A program made the position numbers and the translations under genes. Positions 26,068 to 34,568 of a DNA stretch of 57,643 nt are shown piece by piece (the first letter of the stretch is position 1; the number at the start of each line of letters is the position of its first letter). The notes under the pieces are model-generated. The model made no database searches and was not told where the DNA came from. It was given only the letters and a program-made list of their open reading frames with translations. The stretch lies in IMG/VR virus record IMGVR_UViG_3300037847_004747, positions 1-57,643 of that record; one strand, written 5' to 3'. This stretch comes from a virus.

Positions 26068-26928
26068 ATGTTCAAGTCATTGAGTGATTGTGTTATGCAG
26101 GGTACTTGCCCGTATTGTGGAAACGATTCTTTTGTTTACACATACGAAGAAGAAAAAGTATTTTTATGTCATCATTGTCAAAGACACTTAAGCTACGAAA
26201 AGGTAATAAAAAATGCTAACATGGATAGTAATGATGATCGGAATATTCGGTCTGTCTCAAGAGTCGCCGTTAACTATCAGAGCGTGTTACGTAATTGTGA
26301 GAGCTTATCTAATCTTGCTGATAACCATGAGTGCGTACTATATGCACGGTCTAGAAACCTCCCTGACAGCGTTTATAGTGAGTTATATTACTGTGAAGAC
26401 TTTGGAATGGTTGCTGAAGCTGCCGGCATTAAAATTAAAGGATCTAAAAGACTTGTAATACCTCTCAAGAACGAGAATAACGAATTATTTGGGGTTCAGG
26501 GAAGATCTCTAGACGGTTCCGAACCTAGATACTTAACTATAATGTTTAATGAAGACGAAGAAAAGATATATGGAAAACATAAAGTTGATCTTACTAAAAC
26601 TTTCTATTGTGTAGAAGGACCATTAGACAGTTTATTTCTAAAAAATTGTATTGCTATGGCAGGATCCGATGGTCTATCAGATAAATACAACTCCAACGCT
26701 GTCTTGTGCTTTGATAATGAGCCACGAAACAAGCAAATTGTTGATAAAGTGGAGAAATATATTGACAAAGGTTTCAAGACAGTCATATGGCCTGACTATA
26801 TTAAAGAAAAAGACATAAACGATATGATACTTAAAGGTATTGATGTTCAATCAATAGTTGAGCATAATACTTACGCTGGACTTGCAGCTAAAATTAAGTT
26901 TAACGCATGGAAGAAGGTAAATGGCTAA
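26068..26928 (+). CDS. 61: DNA primase, T4 gp61 type
   Basis: Synthesises RNA primers with the gp41 helicase. The 286-residue protein has an N-terminal zinc ribbon (CPYCG... CHHC, about residues 15-40), a GVQGRSLDGSEPRYLTI segment and a TOPRIM fold with VEGPLDSLFL and VLCFDNEPRNK, followed by IWPDYIKEKDINDMI, matching T4 gp61. A separate zinc-domain protein resembling the gp61 N terminus is encoded at 56967. No SD precedes the start. Confidence 0.88.
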   Translation: MFKSLSDCVMQGTCPYCGNDSFVYTYEEEKVFLCHHCQRHLSYEKVIKNANMDSNDDRNIRSVSRVAVNYQSVLRNCESLSNLADNHECVLYARSRNLPDSVYSELYYCEDFGMVAEAAGIKIKGSKRLVIPLKNENNELFGVQGRSLDGSEPRYLTIMFNEDEEKIYGKHKVDLTKTFYCVEGPLDSLFLKNCIAMAGSDGLSDKYNSNAVLCFDNEPRNKQIVDKVEKYIDKGFKTVIWPDYIKEKDINDMILKGIDVQSIVEHNTYAGLAAKIKFNAWKKVNG

Positions 26929-28912
26929 TAAATTAAAAGTTAATTATAACATGGACGAACATCTAACTGATTATGCTATAGGAATGTTAGAAGATTTTTA
27001 TATGTTAGAGCATGAGAAATCACCACAAGACGCATATGCAAGAGCTTCAACAGCTTGGGCAACTTATAAAGGCGAAACTGATCATGAATTAGCTCAACGT
27101 TTATATGAATATGTTAGTAAAAAATATTTTATGTTTGCATCTCCAGTATTATCTAATGCACCAAATGGAAAGAAAAAAGACAAAGGTCTTCCTATTTCTT
27201 GTTTTTTGACTTATGTACCAGATACATTAGAAGGTCTTATTAGCCATAGCTCTGAACTGCGATGGTTATCTATCTATGGAGGAGGTGTTGGAGGCCATTG
27301 GTCAGATGTTAGGACTGTGAGTGATATTGCTCCCGGTCCTATTCCATTTTTGCATACTGTAGATGCTGATATGATTGCTTATAGACAAGGAAGAACTCGT
27401 AAAGGTTCTTATGCTGCATATATGGATGTATCTCATCCTGATATTATGGAGTTCTTAAATTTAAGAATACCTACAGGTGATGTACAACGAAAAGCTCTTA
27501 ACTTACACAACGCAGTTAATATTTCGGATGAGTTTATGCATTGTGTGTTCGAAGGAGAACCTTGGCATCTAAAGGACCCTAAAGATAATTCAGTTAAGGA
27601 GACTGTAAATGCTAGAAAATTATGGGAACGTATTTTGGAGATTAGGTTTCGAACCGGAGAACCATATCTTAATTTTATTGACACTGCTAACAACGCGCTT
27701 CCTTCCAACTTGAAAAACTTAGGATTAAAAATTCATGGATCTAATCTTTGTAATGAGATACATTTGCCAACGAGTGGCGACAGGACTGCAGTCTGCTGCC
27801 TTTCATCTCTTAATCTTGAATTATATGATGAATGGAAGGATACGACCATTGTCGAGGATCTTATCACTATGCTCGATAATGTTATTCAGTATTTCATCGA
27901 TAATGCCCCAGATGCAATCTCAAGAGCTAGATTCTCAGCTGAAAGAGAGAGATCTATAGGTCTAGGAGCTATGGGATTTCATTCATATTTACAAAGAAAT
28001 AATATTCCATGGGAATCAGAATCAGCATCAGTAAAAAATATAATTATATTTGACAACATTAAAGATAAATCAGTTAAACAATCTAAATCATTAGCATCAA
28101 TAAGAGGAGAGTATCCAGATGGTATTGGAACTGGTCTTAGACATGCGCACTTACTTGCAATCGCTCCCAACGCCTCTAGTGGTATCATTCTTTCTACTAG
28201 CCCTAGCATTGAGCCGATGAAAGCTAATGCGTTTACTCATAGAACTAGAGCAGGTTCTTTCTTAGTTAAAAATCAATATCTAAAGAAAGTATTACAAAAA
28301 CATGATAAAAACGATGATAAGACATGGTCGTCAATCATTACAAACAAAGGTAGTGTACAACACCTCTCTTTCTTATCAGATACGGAAAAGAGTGTATTTA
28401 AGACTGCGCAAGAACTCGATCAAATGTGGGTTGTCAAACATGCAGCGGAAAGGCAAAGATTTATATGTCAAGGTCAGTCCGTTAATCTTTTCTTCCCTGC
28501 TGGCAGCGAAAAGTCCTATGTTAATAAAGTTCACCTTGCCGCGTGGGAGCAAGGGCTTAAAGGGTTATACTATCTACGTACAGAAGCAAAGTCAAGAGCT
28601 GAGACTGTTGCAGATAAAGTAGAAAGAATAGCATTAGAAGATTATAAAGGTACTGTTATCTACGGTAAAGACGATTGTCCTTATTGTGAGATGGCTAAAG
28701 AAGAATTCCTTATGAGAGGAATACAATTTGAGTTTGTAGATCTCAAAGAGATAAAAAAGACTGCAGCGGAAGTAACAGGCAGAGATGTCAAAACCATTCC
28801 GCAAATTTATTATAATGGTAATTATGTAGGAGGGTATGAAGAACTTATGTCTTTCTTACATGATGATGTCGCAGTTCAAGAAGGCGACGAATGTAGAGCG
28901 TGTGAAGGATAA
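26921..28912 (+). CDS. nrdA: Class Ia ribonucleotide reductase alpha subunit fused to glutaredoxin
   Basis: Reduces ribonucleotides to deoxyribonucleotides. The 663-residue protein has the catalytic-site blocks FASPVLSNAPNG, GLPISCFL, NLCNEIHLPT and the loop with CCLSSLNLELYDEW. It lacks the N-terminal ATP-cone, so overall dATP inhibition is probably lost. After residue ~577 comes a glutaredoxin domain with CPYC at 586-589 and TIPQIYYNGNYVGGYEEL, and then the normal RNR C-terminal redox tail CRAC at 658-661. The glutaredoxin thus sits between core and tail, where it could re-reduce the tail in cis. Overlaps primase by 8 bp. Confidence 0.95.
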   Translation: MANKLKVNYNMDEHLTDYAIGMLEDFYMLEHEKSPQDAYARASTAWATYKGETDHELAQRLYEYVSKKYFMFASPVLSNAPNGKKKDKGLPISCFLTYVPDTLEGLISHSSELRWLSIYGGGVGGHWSDVRTVSDIAPGPIPFLHTVDADMIAYRQGRTRKGSYAAYMDVSHPDIMEFLNLRIPTGDVQRKALNLHNAVNISDEFMHCVFEGEPWHLKDPKDNSVKETVNARKLWERILEIRFRTGEPYLNFIDTANNALPSNLKNLGLKIHGSNLCNEIHLPTSGDRTAVCCLSSLNLELYDEWKDTTIVEDLITMLDNVIQYFIDNAPDAISRARFSAERERSIGLGAMGFHSYLQRNNIPWESESASVKNIIIFDNIKDKSVKQSKSLASIRGEYPDGIGTGLRHAHLLAIAPNASSGIILSTSPSIEPMKANAFTHRTRAGSFLVKNQYLKKVLQKHDKNDDKTWSSIITNKGSVQHLSFLSDTEKSVFKTAQELDQMWVVKHAAERQRFICQGQSVNLFFPAGSEKSYVNKVHLAAWEQGLKGLYYLRTEAKSRAETVADKVERIALEDYKGTVIYGKDDCPYCEMAKEEFLMRGIQFEFVDLKEIKKTAAEVTGRDVKTIPQIYYNGNYVGGYEELMSFLHDDVAVQEGDECRACEG

Positions 28913-28922
28913 GGAGAATTAT

Positions 28923-29102
28923 ATGTCTACATATACAGACGAACTTAAAGCAGAACTGGACAGAGTCACACTTAGAGGCAGTCCAGATAAATCATCGTTT
29001 GCTAAATTAGCATCTGTAATTTGGAGAATGGATCAAAGAATTCAGATGTTAGAAGAGCAGATTGTGGTAGATAGTAAACCAAAGAAGAAAAAGGAAAACT
29101 AA
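28923..29102 (+). CDS. Small hypothetical protein between nrdA and nrdB
   Basis: 59 residues (MSTYTDELKAELDRVTLRGS...), helical with a Lys-rich end (SKPKKKKEN). AAGGAG precedes ATG 28923. The placement suggests an RNR accessory role or simple co-expression. No family recognised. Confidence 0.6.
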   Translation: MSTYTDELKAELDRVTLRGSPDKSSFAKLASVIWRMDQRIQMLEEQIVVDSKPKKKKEN

Positions 29103-30067
29103 TGTCATTACTTGAAGAATCTAAAACTTATAAACCCTTCTTGTATCCTTGGGCAGTTGATCTGGTTAAGAAACACGAAGAAATTCACTGGGTAGAAGAT
29201 GAAGCTGAACTGTCTGAAGACGTTCAGGACTGGCGCACAAAACTTAACGACGAAGAGAAAGAGTTTATTACTCATGTTCTAAGATTGTTTACTCAATCTG
29301 ATGTACAAGTAGGAGCTAACTATCATGACTTTCTTATTCCAAAATTTAAGAACAACGAAGTTAGAAATATGTTAGCTTCTTTTGCTAACAGAGAAGGTGT
29401 GCATCAACGTGCATATGCTTTGCTAAACGATACGCTAGGTCTACCAGAAGAAGACTTTCATAAGTTTTTAGAGTATTCTGAAATGGCAGATAAGATTGAA
29501 TTCATGCAAGATAATAATGTTACTACTCAAACAGGTTTAGCATTAGCATTGGCTCAATCTGTGTTTAACGAAGGAATGTCTTTATTTGCTTCGTTTGTTA
29601 TGCTTCTTAACTTTCAACGTTTTGGAAAAATGAAAGGTATGGGAACAATCGTAGAATGGTCTATTAGAGATGAATCTATGCATGTTCAAGGTAATGCAAA
29701 GCTGTTCAGAACTTTTTGTGAAGAACATCCTCGCATTGTAACTGATGAGCTTAAGTCTAAAATTTATCAAATGTCTAAAGATGCTGTAGCTTTAGAAGAT
29801 AAGTTTATTAGATTAGCTTTTAAAGGTAATGCTATCGAAGGTATTACTGAAAAAGAAGTCAAGCAATACATTAGACATATTGCAGACAGAAGACTTCTAC
29901 AATTGGGTATGAAACCCAAGTTTAACGTCAAAGACAATCCTATTCCATGGTTAGATTGGGTTCTCAATGGCGCTTCACACGACAACTTCTTTGAAAAAAG
30001 AGTTACAGAATATTCAGTTACTAGCATGGAAGGTAACTGGGGTAGTTATGAAAGGACAGCAGCGTAA
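29102..30067 (+). CDS. nrdB: Class Ia ribonucleotide reductase beta subunit
   Basis: Provides the diiron-tyrosyl radical for NrdA. The 321-residue protein has the metal ligands Asp in FTQSDVQVGANY, Glu/His in NREGVHQRAY (with the radical Tyr), a second Glu in the FNEGMSLFASF helix, and IRDESMHVQG with the last Glu and His. Length is short for the family (~375) as in phage NrdBs. Starts on the stop of the preceding gene. Confidence 0.95.
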   Translation: MSLLEESKTYKPFLYPWAVDLVKKHEEIHWVEDEAELSEDVQDWRTKLNDEEKEFITHVLRLFTQSDVQVGANYHDFLIPKFKNNEVRNMLASFANREGVHQRAYALLNDTLGLPEEDFHKFLEYSEMADKIEFMQDNNVTTQTGLALALAQSVFNEGMSLFASFVMLLNFQRFGKMKGMGTIVEWSIRDESMHVQGNAKLFRTFCEEHPRIVTDELKSKIYQMSKDAVALEDKFIRLAFKGNAIEGITEKEVKQYIRHIADRRLLQLGMKPKFNVKDNPIPWLDWVLNGASHDNFFEKRVTEYSVTSMEGNWGSYERTAA

Positions 30068-30306
30068 TGGAAATGTTAAAAGCTTTAATTAAACAATATG
30101 AAGGGGAGATTGCTGTAGCACAGGCTACGGTCCGTATCTATATGAATAATAGTGTAGGTATTGGAGAACACCCACAGCATGCAGAAGAGATTGACACTCT
30201 GTTAGGAACTATTGCGGATCGTCAAGACAAAATTGAAGCTGCTGAGGAGATGATGGACTCCAGATACACGGATCGAATGACTTTAAATGAGACATCCTCA
30301 GTCTAA
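30067..30306 (+). CDS. Small helical protein
   Basis: 79 residues, a likely two-helix coiled coil (LLGTIADRQDKIEAAEEMMD). Its 3' end converges with and overlaps the minus-strand GIY-YIG gene by 98 bp. No function assigned. Confidence 0.6.
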   Translation: MEMLKALIKQYEGEIAVAQATVRIYMNNSVGIGEHPQHAEEIDTLLGTIADRQDKIEAAEEMMDSRYTDRMTLNETSSV

Positions 30307-30577
30307 TATTAATCATGTCGTTTAAGCACAAAGGGTCATCTCTTTGTTGCCATTGTAATAAAAACTCAGCCATCTTGGCGTATGACTTTTGGTCATACTC
30401 CTTGATGGTTTCCTTTTTTAACTCACCTTCATACTCTTTTACTATTGTTGATGAACCAAAATATTTTTCATAAAGTTTATCAGGTTTACCTGAATAACCA
30501 ATATAATATCTACCATCTGGGAAGTAAGTACAATATACTCTATGAACCTTCTTAGGAACTTTTTTTCGCTTTCTCAT
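30209..30577 (-). CDS. GIY-YIG nuclease-like protein
   Basis: The only minus-strand gene in the window. The 122-residue product has VYCTYFPDGRYYIGYSG (about residues 14-30), the GIY-YIG motif, then KLYEKYFGSS. The last ~25 residues overlap the convergent gene at 30067 and look atypical, so the true end may be extended by drift. It resembles T4 Seg-type homing endonucleases, which insert between genes. A TATAAATA box on its own strand (30589-30582) ends 4 nt before its ATG. Confidence 0.7.
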   Translation of the reverse strand: MRKRKKVPKKVHRVYCTYFPDGRYYIGYSGKPDKLYEKYFGSSTIVKEYEGELKKETIKEYDQKSYAKMAEFLLQWQQRDDPLCLNDMINIRLRMSHLKSFDPCIWSPSSPQQLQFCLDDPQ

Positions 30578-30589
30578 ATTATATTTATA
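30577..30589. promoter_or_regulatory. Divergent promoter between two back-to-back start codons
   Basis: Only 11 bp separate the ATG of asnB (+, 30589) and the ATG of the GIY-YIG gene (-, 30577). On the + strand TATTAT (30577-30582) lies 6 nt before the asnB ATG; on the - strand TATAAATA (30589-30582) lies 4 nt before the other ATG. Neither gene has room for a ribosome-binding site. Confidence 0.55.
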
Positions 30590-32277
30590 TGTGCGGAATA
30601 AATGGTATTACATCTCCTAATCAATTCGATAGAATAGATAAGATGATGGAGTACACTTATAAAAGAGGACCTGATGGAAAAGACGTTTATAGTAATGATG
30701 ACGTTACATTTGGTCATAACCTTCTTGCTATATTTTCTGACATAGATAAATCTAAACAACCATATCATTATGAAGATAGTGTACTTATCTTTAATGGTGC
30801 TATCTATAATTATAAAGAACTTGATGAATGGAATAGTCAATCAGGTACAGATACTGAAGTACTAATAAAAGGTTTATATCATTATGGTATAGATTTTATG
30901 AATAGATGTGAAGGTATGTGGGCTTTTGCATTTTATAGAAAAGGTTATACTATTATATGTAGAGATCATTTTGGTATAAAACCTCTTTACTACAGACATA
31001 ATGGTAATGAGTTAGTATTCTCATCTTCTATAAATGCTTTAGAAGTAGAAGATAAAAAACTTGATATGTTTGCTTTTAGTTTATACAATGCTTTTGGTTA
31101 TGTTCCTGGATATCTAACTCTACTAAAAGGTTGTTACAAACTATGTCCAGGAGAATACATTACACATACAAAAGATAGTTTTAGTTCTGGTAATCTTTGG
31201 TATAGTAAAAAGTTTAGTATAGGTGAATATAATAAAGAAGAGTTTGTTTCTAAACTAGAACAAGCAGTAAAAAAGAGCTATGTAGGAATAAGGCAGAGAG
31301 GTATTTTCTTATCAGGAGGACTTGATTCAACCTCTGTAGCTCATTTTCTTGGAGAAAAAAATACTTTTACTAATAGATATACAGCTATGGATGAGCAGGT
31401 TAATGATGATGCTAACGTTGCTAAAAAAATGGCAGAAGATTATAAGTTTAATCACGAAGAAGTTATTATAACCCCTGAAATATTCTACGATAACATAGAT
31501 GAATCTTTAGATAGTTTAGAACTACCGGTGTTTAATAAATCTACTCCTTCTTATTTTTATATGAATAAAATAATGAGATCTAAAAATACTATAGTAACTT
31601 ATTCAGGAGACGGTGGAGACGAAATGTATACAGGTTACTCTGTTCATGGTCAATACGGTAACTATGAAGATCCTATAGAAGATCACTTTGAAACTATAAG
31701 CTGGAAGAAAAAGAAACAATTAAAGTTTACTAATGACAGTCTTTATATGACTAAGCAAAAATATCTATCTTATATGCATAACTGGTTTCCTAAAAATGTA
31801 TTCGGAAATGATCATATCAATAACTGTTTATTTGTTGAAATGATTACTAGAGTATCAGAAGATTTTTTAACTAGAAATGATAAGTTTGGTTCTAATTTTG
31901 GAATGGAAGGTAGATTTCCTCTACTTAATTTGCCTTTCTATATGTATGTTATGTCTATTCCTTCTAATATTAAGATGAAAAATTTATCTATAGAAAATTT
32001 TAAACCTGGTGAATATAAATTTTTAGCTAGGAACAGTTTAAGTAATATCTTACCTGATTATGTTACTACAAAAAGTAAGTCTGGATGGTCTATTCCTGAT
32101 GCTGAATGGAGAAAACAAGAAGATAAATTTATATCTAAAATGACAGATATAATTAAAGAGCCTCTCAATAATAATTTAGATAGTATTATTGATTGGAACT
32201 CTTCTAATGGACCTAAAACTTTTTATGCAGCTGTATTTCTTAAACAATGGTTGAAGAAGCACTCTATCAGCTTATAA
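30589..32277 (+). CDS. asnB: Asparagine synthetase-type amidotransferase
   Basis: Glutamine-dependent amide transfer to aspartate, or a related acceptor, using ATP. The 562-residue protein starts MCGINGI, so Cys2 is the class II glutaminase nucleophile and the start is certain; RDHFGIKPLYY follows. The C-terminal synthetase half has the PP-loop FLSGGLDSTSVA and YSGDGGDEMYTGY. AsnB-like enzymes in phage glycan contexts can also amidate sugars. No SD precedes the start; see the divergent promoter. Confidence 0.88.
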   Translation: MCGINGITSPNQFDRIDKMMEYTYKRGPDGKDVYSNDDVTFGHNLLAIFSDIDKSKQPYHYEDSVLIFNGAIYNYKELDEWNSQSGTDTEVLIKGLYHYGIDFMNRCEGMWAFAFYRKGYTIICRDHFGIKPLYYRHNGNELVFSSSINALEVEDKKLDMFAFSLYNAFGYVPGYLTLLKGCYKLCPGEYITHTKDSFSSGNLWYSKKFSIGEYNKEEFVSKLEQAVKKSYVGIRQRGIFLSGGLDSTSVAHFLGEKNTFTNRYTAMDEQVNDDANVAKKMAEDYKFNHEEVIITPEIFYDNIDESLDSLELPVFNKSTPSYFYMNKIMRSKNTIVTYSGDGGDEMYTGYSVHGQYGNYEDPIEDHFETISWKKKKQLKFTNDSLYMTKQKYLSYMHNWFPKNVFGNDHINNCLFVEMITRVSEDFLTRNDKFGSNFGMEGRFPLLNLPFYMYVMSIPSNIKMKNLSIENFKPGEYKFLARNSLSNILPDYVTTKSKSGWSIPDAEWRKQEDKFISKMTDIIKEPLNNNLDSIIDWNSSNGPKTFYAAVFLKQWLKKHSISL

Positions 32278-32298
32278 GAAAAAAATATTACTATACAC

Positions 32299-32306
32299 TA
32301 TAAATA
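32299..32306 (+). promoter_or_regulatory. Late promoter (perfect TATAAATA) of the tmRNA gene
   Basis: TATAAATA just upstream of the tmRNA acceptor piece; predicted start near 32312. Confidence 0.7.
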
Positions 32307-32311
32307 TATTA

Positions 32312-32379
32312 TACAAGGTTTATGATCGTGTATAGAATATACGGGCTGGACGCGGGGGCAGTACCCGCCGCTTCCACCA
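32312..32379 (+). ncRNA. ssrA: Permuted tmRNA, acceptor (3') piece
   Basis: CTGGACGCGGG, a 7-nt loop GGCAGTA, CCCGC, then CGCTTCC-A-CCA (32369-32379) is the T-arm and acceptor end of tmRNA; the T-loop is non-canonical. CGCTTCC pairs with GGGAGCG at the start of the coding piece 203 nt downstream, giving a 7-bp acceptor stem with the G3-U70 wobble that alanyl-tRNA synthetase recognises. Bases 32329-32343 pair with 32620-32634 (14 of 15 positions, counting G-U) to form helix 2. The order acceptor-before-coding is the circularly permuted arrangement of alphaproteobacteria. The 5' end is estimated from the promoter. Confidence 0.88.
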
Positions 32380-32391
32380 TAAGGACATTGA

Positions 32392-32580
32392 ATGGAGATT
32401 ATTTGGCATATATTGTTAACCGCTTGTCTAAATTCAGAGTGCAGAACTCAAGATGTACAGTGGTTTGAAAACAAAAATACTTGTGAAGCAACTAAAAAGC
32501 TTTATGAAGAGATTCCTATAGACGGAAACTGGACAAGTGTTAATTATATATGTAAGCCAAAAGACTCAGTGTCTTTATGA
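32392..32580 (+). CDS. Small cysteine-containing protein encoded inside the tmRNA gene
   Basis: A 62-codon gene fills the segment between the two tmRNA pieces: its AAGGA ribosome-binding site begins 2 nt after the tmRNA CCA end, and its stop (32578-32580) lies 1 nt before the coding piece. The product has a hydrophobic start (MEIIWHILLTACLN), four cysteines, QDVQWFENKNTCEATKK and a VNYICKP end, a layout I have seen in small conserved proteins of phages and proteobacteria with no known function. Excision of the intervening RNA should destroy the mRNA, so translation would have to use the precursor. Confidence 0.75.
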   Translation: MEIIWHILLTACLNSECRTQDVQWFENKNTCEATKKLYEEIPIDGNWTSVNYICKPKDSVSL

Positions 32581-32581
32581 T

Positions 32582-32768
32582 GGGAGCGAACTAGGATCGA
32601 CAGACGTCATAAAAATATGCGTAGATTTTGTATAATAAAAGTAACTGCAAAACGCAAGTCTACTTTTGCTTCAATCCTTAGCACGAAGAGAGAAGTTACT
32701 TCCTCAAGTGCTCAGGCTCTTGCAGCGATTGCCTAATCGAGTTAAGTACGATTAGCGGGGTTTTGGAG
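32582..32768 (+). ncRNA. ssrA: Permuted tmRNA, coding (mRNA-like) piece
   Basis: Starts GGGAGCG, followed by AACTAGGATCGACAG, the tmRNA D-loop consensus. After the helix-2 strand comes GTAACT-GCA, resembling the resume site; GCA at 32647 opens a 29-codon tag reading AKRKSTF... and ending AQALAAIA before TAA (32734-32736). The stop codon sits in a 7-bp hairpin CTAATCG/CGATTAG (32733-32755), equivalent to helix 5. The region after it (GGTTTTGGAGGTTTTTCC) is probably the remaining pseudoknot. The 3' end is approximate. The tag is longer and more basic than the usual alphaproteobacterial tags, which end AVAA or ALAA. Confidence 0.85.
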
Positions 32769-32803
32769 GTTTTTCCTGGCAACAGAAAAAACCTTCTTTT
32801 TTT
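32768..32803 (+). terminator. Terminator of the tmRNA transcript
   Basis: GGTTTTT/AAAAACC stem (32768-32774 with 32787-32793) followed by TTCTTTTTTT. The stem may also be part of the last tmRNA pseudoknot. Confidence 0.75.
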
Positions 32804-32805
32804 GT

Positions 32806-32813
32806 TATAAATA
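32806..32813 (+). promoter_or_regulatory. Late promoter (perfect TATAAATA) for hsp20
   Basis: TATAAATA 3 bp after the terminator T-run and about 50 nt before the hsp20 start. Confidence 0.7.
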
Positions 32814-32865
32814 TATTGACGCCGATAATCGGGTCACTTTAAACTGTCCAATAATGGAGGTATTA

Positions 32866-33333
32866 ATGACAGGAACATTTGCATTTCCTAGGAACGTTTT
32901 CCTAGGTTTCGATCACATCTTTAACGAACTAGACCATATCACTAAACATGCTCAGGATACTTATCCTCCGCATAATGTTGTAAAGGAAGATGATCTTCAT
33001 TACATCTTAGAAATGGCTGTTGCTGGTTTCAAAGAAGATGATATTACTATTGAACTGAAAGACCACATTCTTACTGTAGAAGGTTCTCGAGATAAACGCA
33101 GAGAGCAAGAAAAGTATATTCATAAAGGTATTTCAGCTCGCAAGTTCAAAAAGTCATATAGACTGTCCGAATATACGGAAGTAGTCGGAGCTAAACTAGA
33201 GGATGGAATTCTTGCTATTGGTTTAGAAGTAGTCCTTCCCGAAGAGAAGCGTCCCCAATTGATCAAAATTAACGCTGATACAAAGGGGATTAAAAATGAC
33301 AGCACTAGCACTAAGAGGTTATTCACTTCTTAA
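32866..33333 (+). CDS. hsp20: Small heat shock protein (Hsp20/IbpA family)
   Basis: ATP-independent holdase chaperone. The 155-residue protein has an alpha-crystallin domain: YPPHNVVKEDDLHYILEMAV, AGFKEDDITIELKDHILTVE and the LEDGILAIGL box near its end. The ATG at 32866 follows GGAGG by 5 nt; the ATG at 32854 would overlap that SD. Hsp20 is common in T4-like marine phages. It lies directly after the tmRNA under a matching late promoter. Confidence 0.9.
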   Translation: MTGTFAFPRNVFLGFDHIFNELDHITKHAQDTYPPHNVVKEDDLHYILEMAVAGFKEDDITIELKDHILTVEGSRDKRREQEKYIHKGISARKFKKSYRLSEYTEVVGAKLEDGILAIGLEVVLPEEKRPQLIKINADTKGIKNDSTSTKRLFTS

Positions 33334-33532
33334 ATCAGGATTCATTGCAACACTGTTTGCATGGATGACAGGTCACCTTTCTGCATTAGGTAGAGCTATT
33401 CAAGTTTCAAAGCAAATTGAAGCTAATCAAAAGATAGCTCATCTAATGAGACATGAGTACCCAAACGAAAATTATGCTGGTATTCTAGCAATTCTAAATG
33501 AAAAAACTTTGAAGGAGTATTACAAAAAATGA
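33296..33532 (+). CDS. Hypothetical protein with hydrophobic N terminus
   Basis: 78 residues: a hydrophobic region (about residues 14-32, SGFIATLFAWMTGHLSALG) then a charged helical half. It overlaps hsp20 by 38 bp out of frame and the next gene by 4 bp; AAAGGGG precedes the ATG. No family recognised. Confidence 0.55.
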   Translation: MTALALRGYSLLKSGFIATLFAWMTGHLSALGRAIQVSKQIEANQKIAHLMRHEYPNENYAGILAILNEKTLKEYYKK

Positions 33533-33675
33533 TTAGTTTATTCAAGAAGATTTTCGCAATGGAAACTCCTACTTCAGATAAAACTCCTCTGAAGTATAGA
33601 GAATATCAATATACTCTTGCAGAACTAGAGCGTAGACTCAATGCAGAAGTACAAGGATATGGGACTAGATACTAA
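33529..33675 (+). CDS. DUF3563-like small protein
   Basis: 48 residues (MISLFKKIFAMETPTSDKT...) with YREYQYTLAELERRLNAE, resembling the short DUF3563 family of alpha- and gammaproteobacteria (ELErRlr motif). GAAGGAG precedes the ATG, and the start overlaps the previous stop. Confidence 0.55.
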   Translation: MISLFKKIFAMETPTSDKTPLKYREYQYTLAELERRLNAEVQGYGTRY

Positions 33676-33731
33676 TGAATCCAAGAACTATCTTAATCAT
33701 TAGTAGATATCTTAAAAAGGTACAAAGTTAA
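33675..33731 (+). CDS. Putative 18-residue peptide
   Basis: ATG overlaps the preceding TAA (TAATG); the peptide is MNPRTILIISRYLKKVQS, basic and amphipathic, and its stop overlaps the next ATG. Kept only because of the chain of coupled starts. Confidence 0.3.
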   Translation: MNPRTILIISRYLKKVQS

Positions 33732-33772
33732 TGTGGCCATATACTAAAGAAGAAAATGACTCATTAAGTTAA
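33731..33772 (+). CDS. Putative 13-residue peptide
   Basis: MWPYTKEENDSLS, starting on the stop of the previous mini-ORF (TTAATG). Too short to judge; it could be the remnant of a longer gene. Confidence 0.25.
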   Translation: MWPYTKEENDSLS

Positions 33773-33773
33773 A

Positions 33774-33780
33774 ATAAATA
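33774..33780 (+). promoter_or_regulatory. Late promoter box (AATAAATA) abutting a terminator
   Basis: AATAAATA directly precedes the terminator stem at 33781, so a transcript begun here would meet the hairpin immediately; may be chance. Confidence 0.3.
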
Positions 33781-33811
33781 TAAGGAGTGGGTAACTGCTC
33801 CTTATTTTTTT
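33781..33811 (+). terminator. Rho-independent terminator
   Basis: TAAGGAG (33781-33787) pairs with CTCCTTA (33798-33804), 10-nt loop, followed by seven T. Confidence 0.8.
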
Positions 33812-33821
33812 AGGAGGATTT

Positions 33822-33989
33822 ATGTACGGAGAACCTAGGACTTGTAAAAAATGTGGTCATAGATGTCACTGCTATCAACCAGATTGTGATGAATGTATAA
33901 ACGATGTATGTGTAAACTGTGAGTGTGACAAAATAGAAATAAAAGAAATAGTAGATATACCTCAATCGTTTTATAGAAACCCGGGTTAA
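33822..33989 (+). CDS. Cysteine-rich small protein, likely zinc-binding
   Basis: 55 residues starting MYGEPRTCKKCGHRCHCY, then PDCDEC and VCVNCECD: ten cysteines, mostly as CxxC or CxC pairs, in the first 37 residues, then an acidic tail. AGGAGG precedes the ATG. Spacing suggests two zinc sites. No family recognised; could bind RNA or host protein. Confidence 0.65.
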   Translation: MYGEPRTCKKCGHRCHCYQPDCDECINDVCVNCECDKIEIKEIVDIPQSFYRNPG

Positions 33990-34065
33990 CAACATATTAA
34001 AGTTTAATGAATTTTTTAAAATACTATTTAAATACTCTATAACAATTACATTACAGGAGTAAGTA

Positions 34066-34536
34066 ATGACTGATAAGTTATGGAAAAAGGTTAGTAAAAT
34101 GGATTTAGGAAACCCTATAATCACCGCTCTAGTTGGGTTGGTGATTTTTTATATTGGACTAAAAACGTTTTCTGGAGGCATGAAGTCGATGGGAAATATG
34201 GATCATTTGTCTTGGTTTACAGGTAACATTTTTTATATGTTTATCGGTGGCATTGTTATGACTTTGTTATGGCAATCTTCTTCATTATCTACAACAGCTA
34301 TTATTGCTTTAGTAGCTTCAGGAGCTATTCCATTACCTGCTGCTATAGCTTGTGTATTAGGAGCTAATATAGGTACCACAGGTACTATTTGGTTAGCTGG
34401 TTTACTAGTGTCAGATGGAATGCCAAAAGGTGATACTTTACGAATAGCATTGGCTCATACAGGAGTAAATTTAGCCATGGCTGCTACATTACTACCTTTT
34501 GTAAGTCATATAGCTAAGTTTTTGCAAAAATTCTAG
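34066..34536 (+). CDS. Half-size Na+/phosphate cotransporter-like membrane protein
   Basis: 156 residues with four to five hydrophobic spans and the Na/Pi-cotransporter repeat signature LLWQSSSLSTTAIIALVASG (QSSS motif) followed by CVLGANIGTTGT. Bacterial NptA/YjbB proteins have two such repeats plus a PhoU domain; this one has a single repeat, so it may act as a dimer or modulate the host transporter. It fits a phosphate-scavenging auxiliary role. CAGGAG precedes the ATG. Confidence 0.75.
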   Translation: MTDKLWKKVSKMDLGNPIITALVGLVIFYIGLKTFSGGMKSMGNMDHLSWFTGNIFYMFIGGIVMTLLWQSSSLSTTAIIALVASGAIPLPAAIACVLGANIGTTGTIWLAGLLVSDGMPKGDTLRIALAHTGVNLAMAATLLPFVSHIAKFLQKF

Positions 34537-34545
34537 TTTATCTCC

Positions 34546-34551
34546 TATAAT
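34546..34551 (+). promoter_or_regulatory. -10 box (TATAAT) with strong SD
   Basis: TATAATTATATAGGAGGTG precedes the ATG at 34569; near copy of the element at 18508. Confidence 0.5.
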
Positions 34552-34568
34552 TATATAGGAGGTGTGAT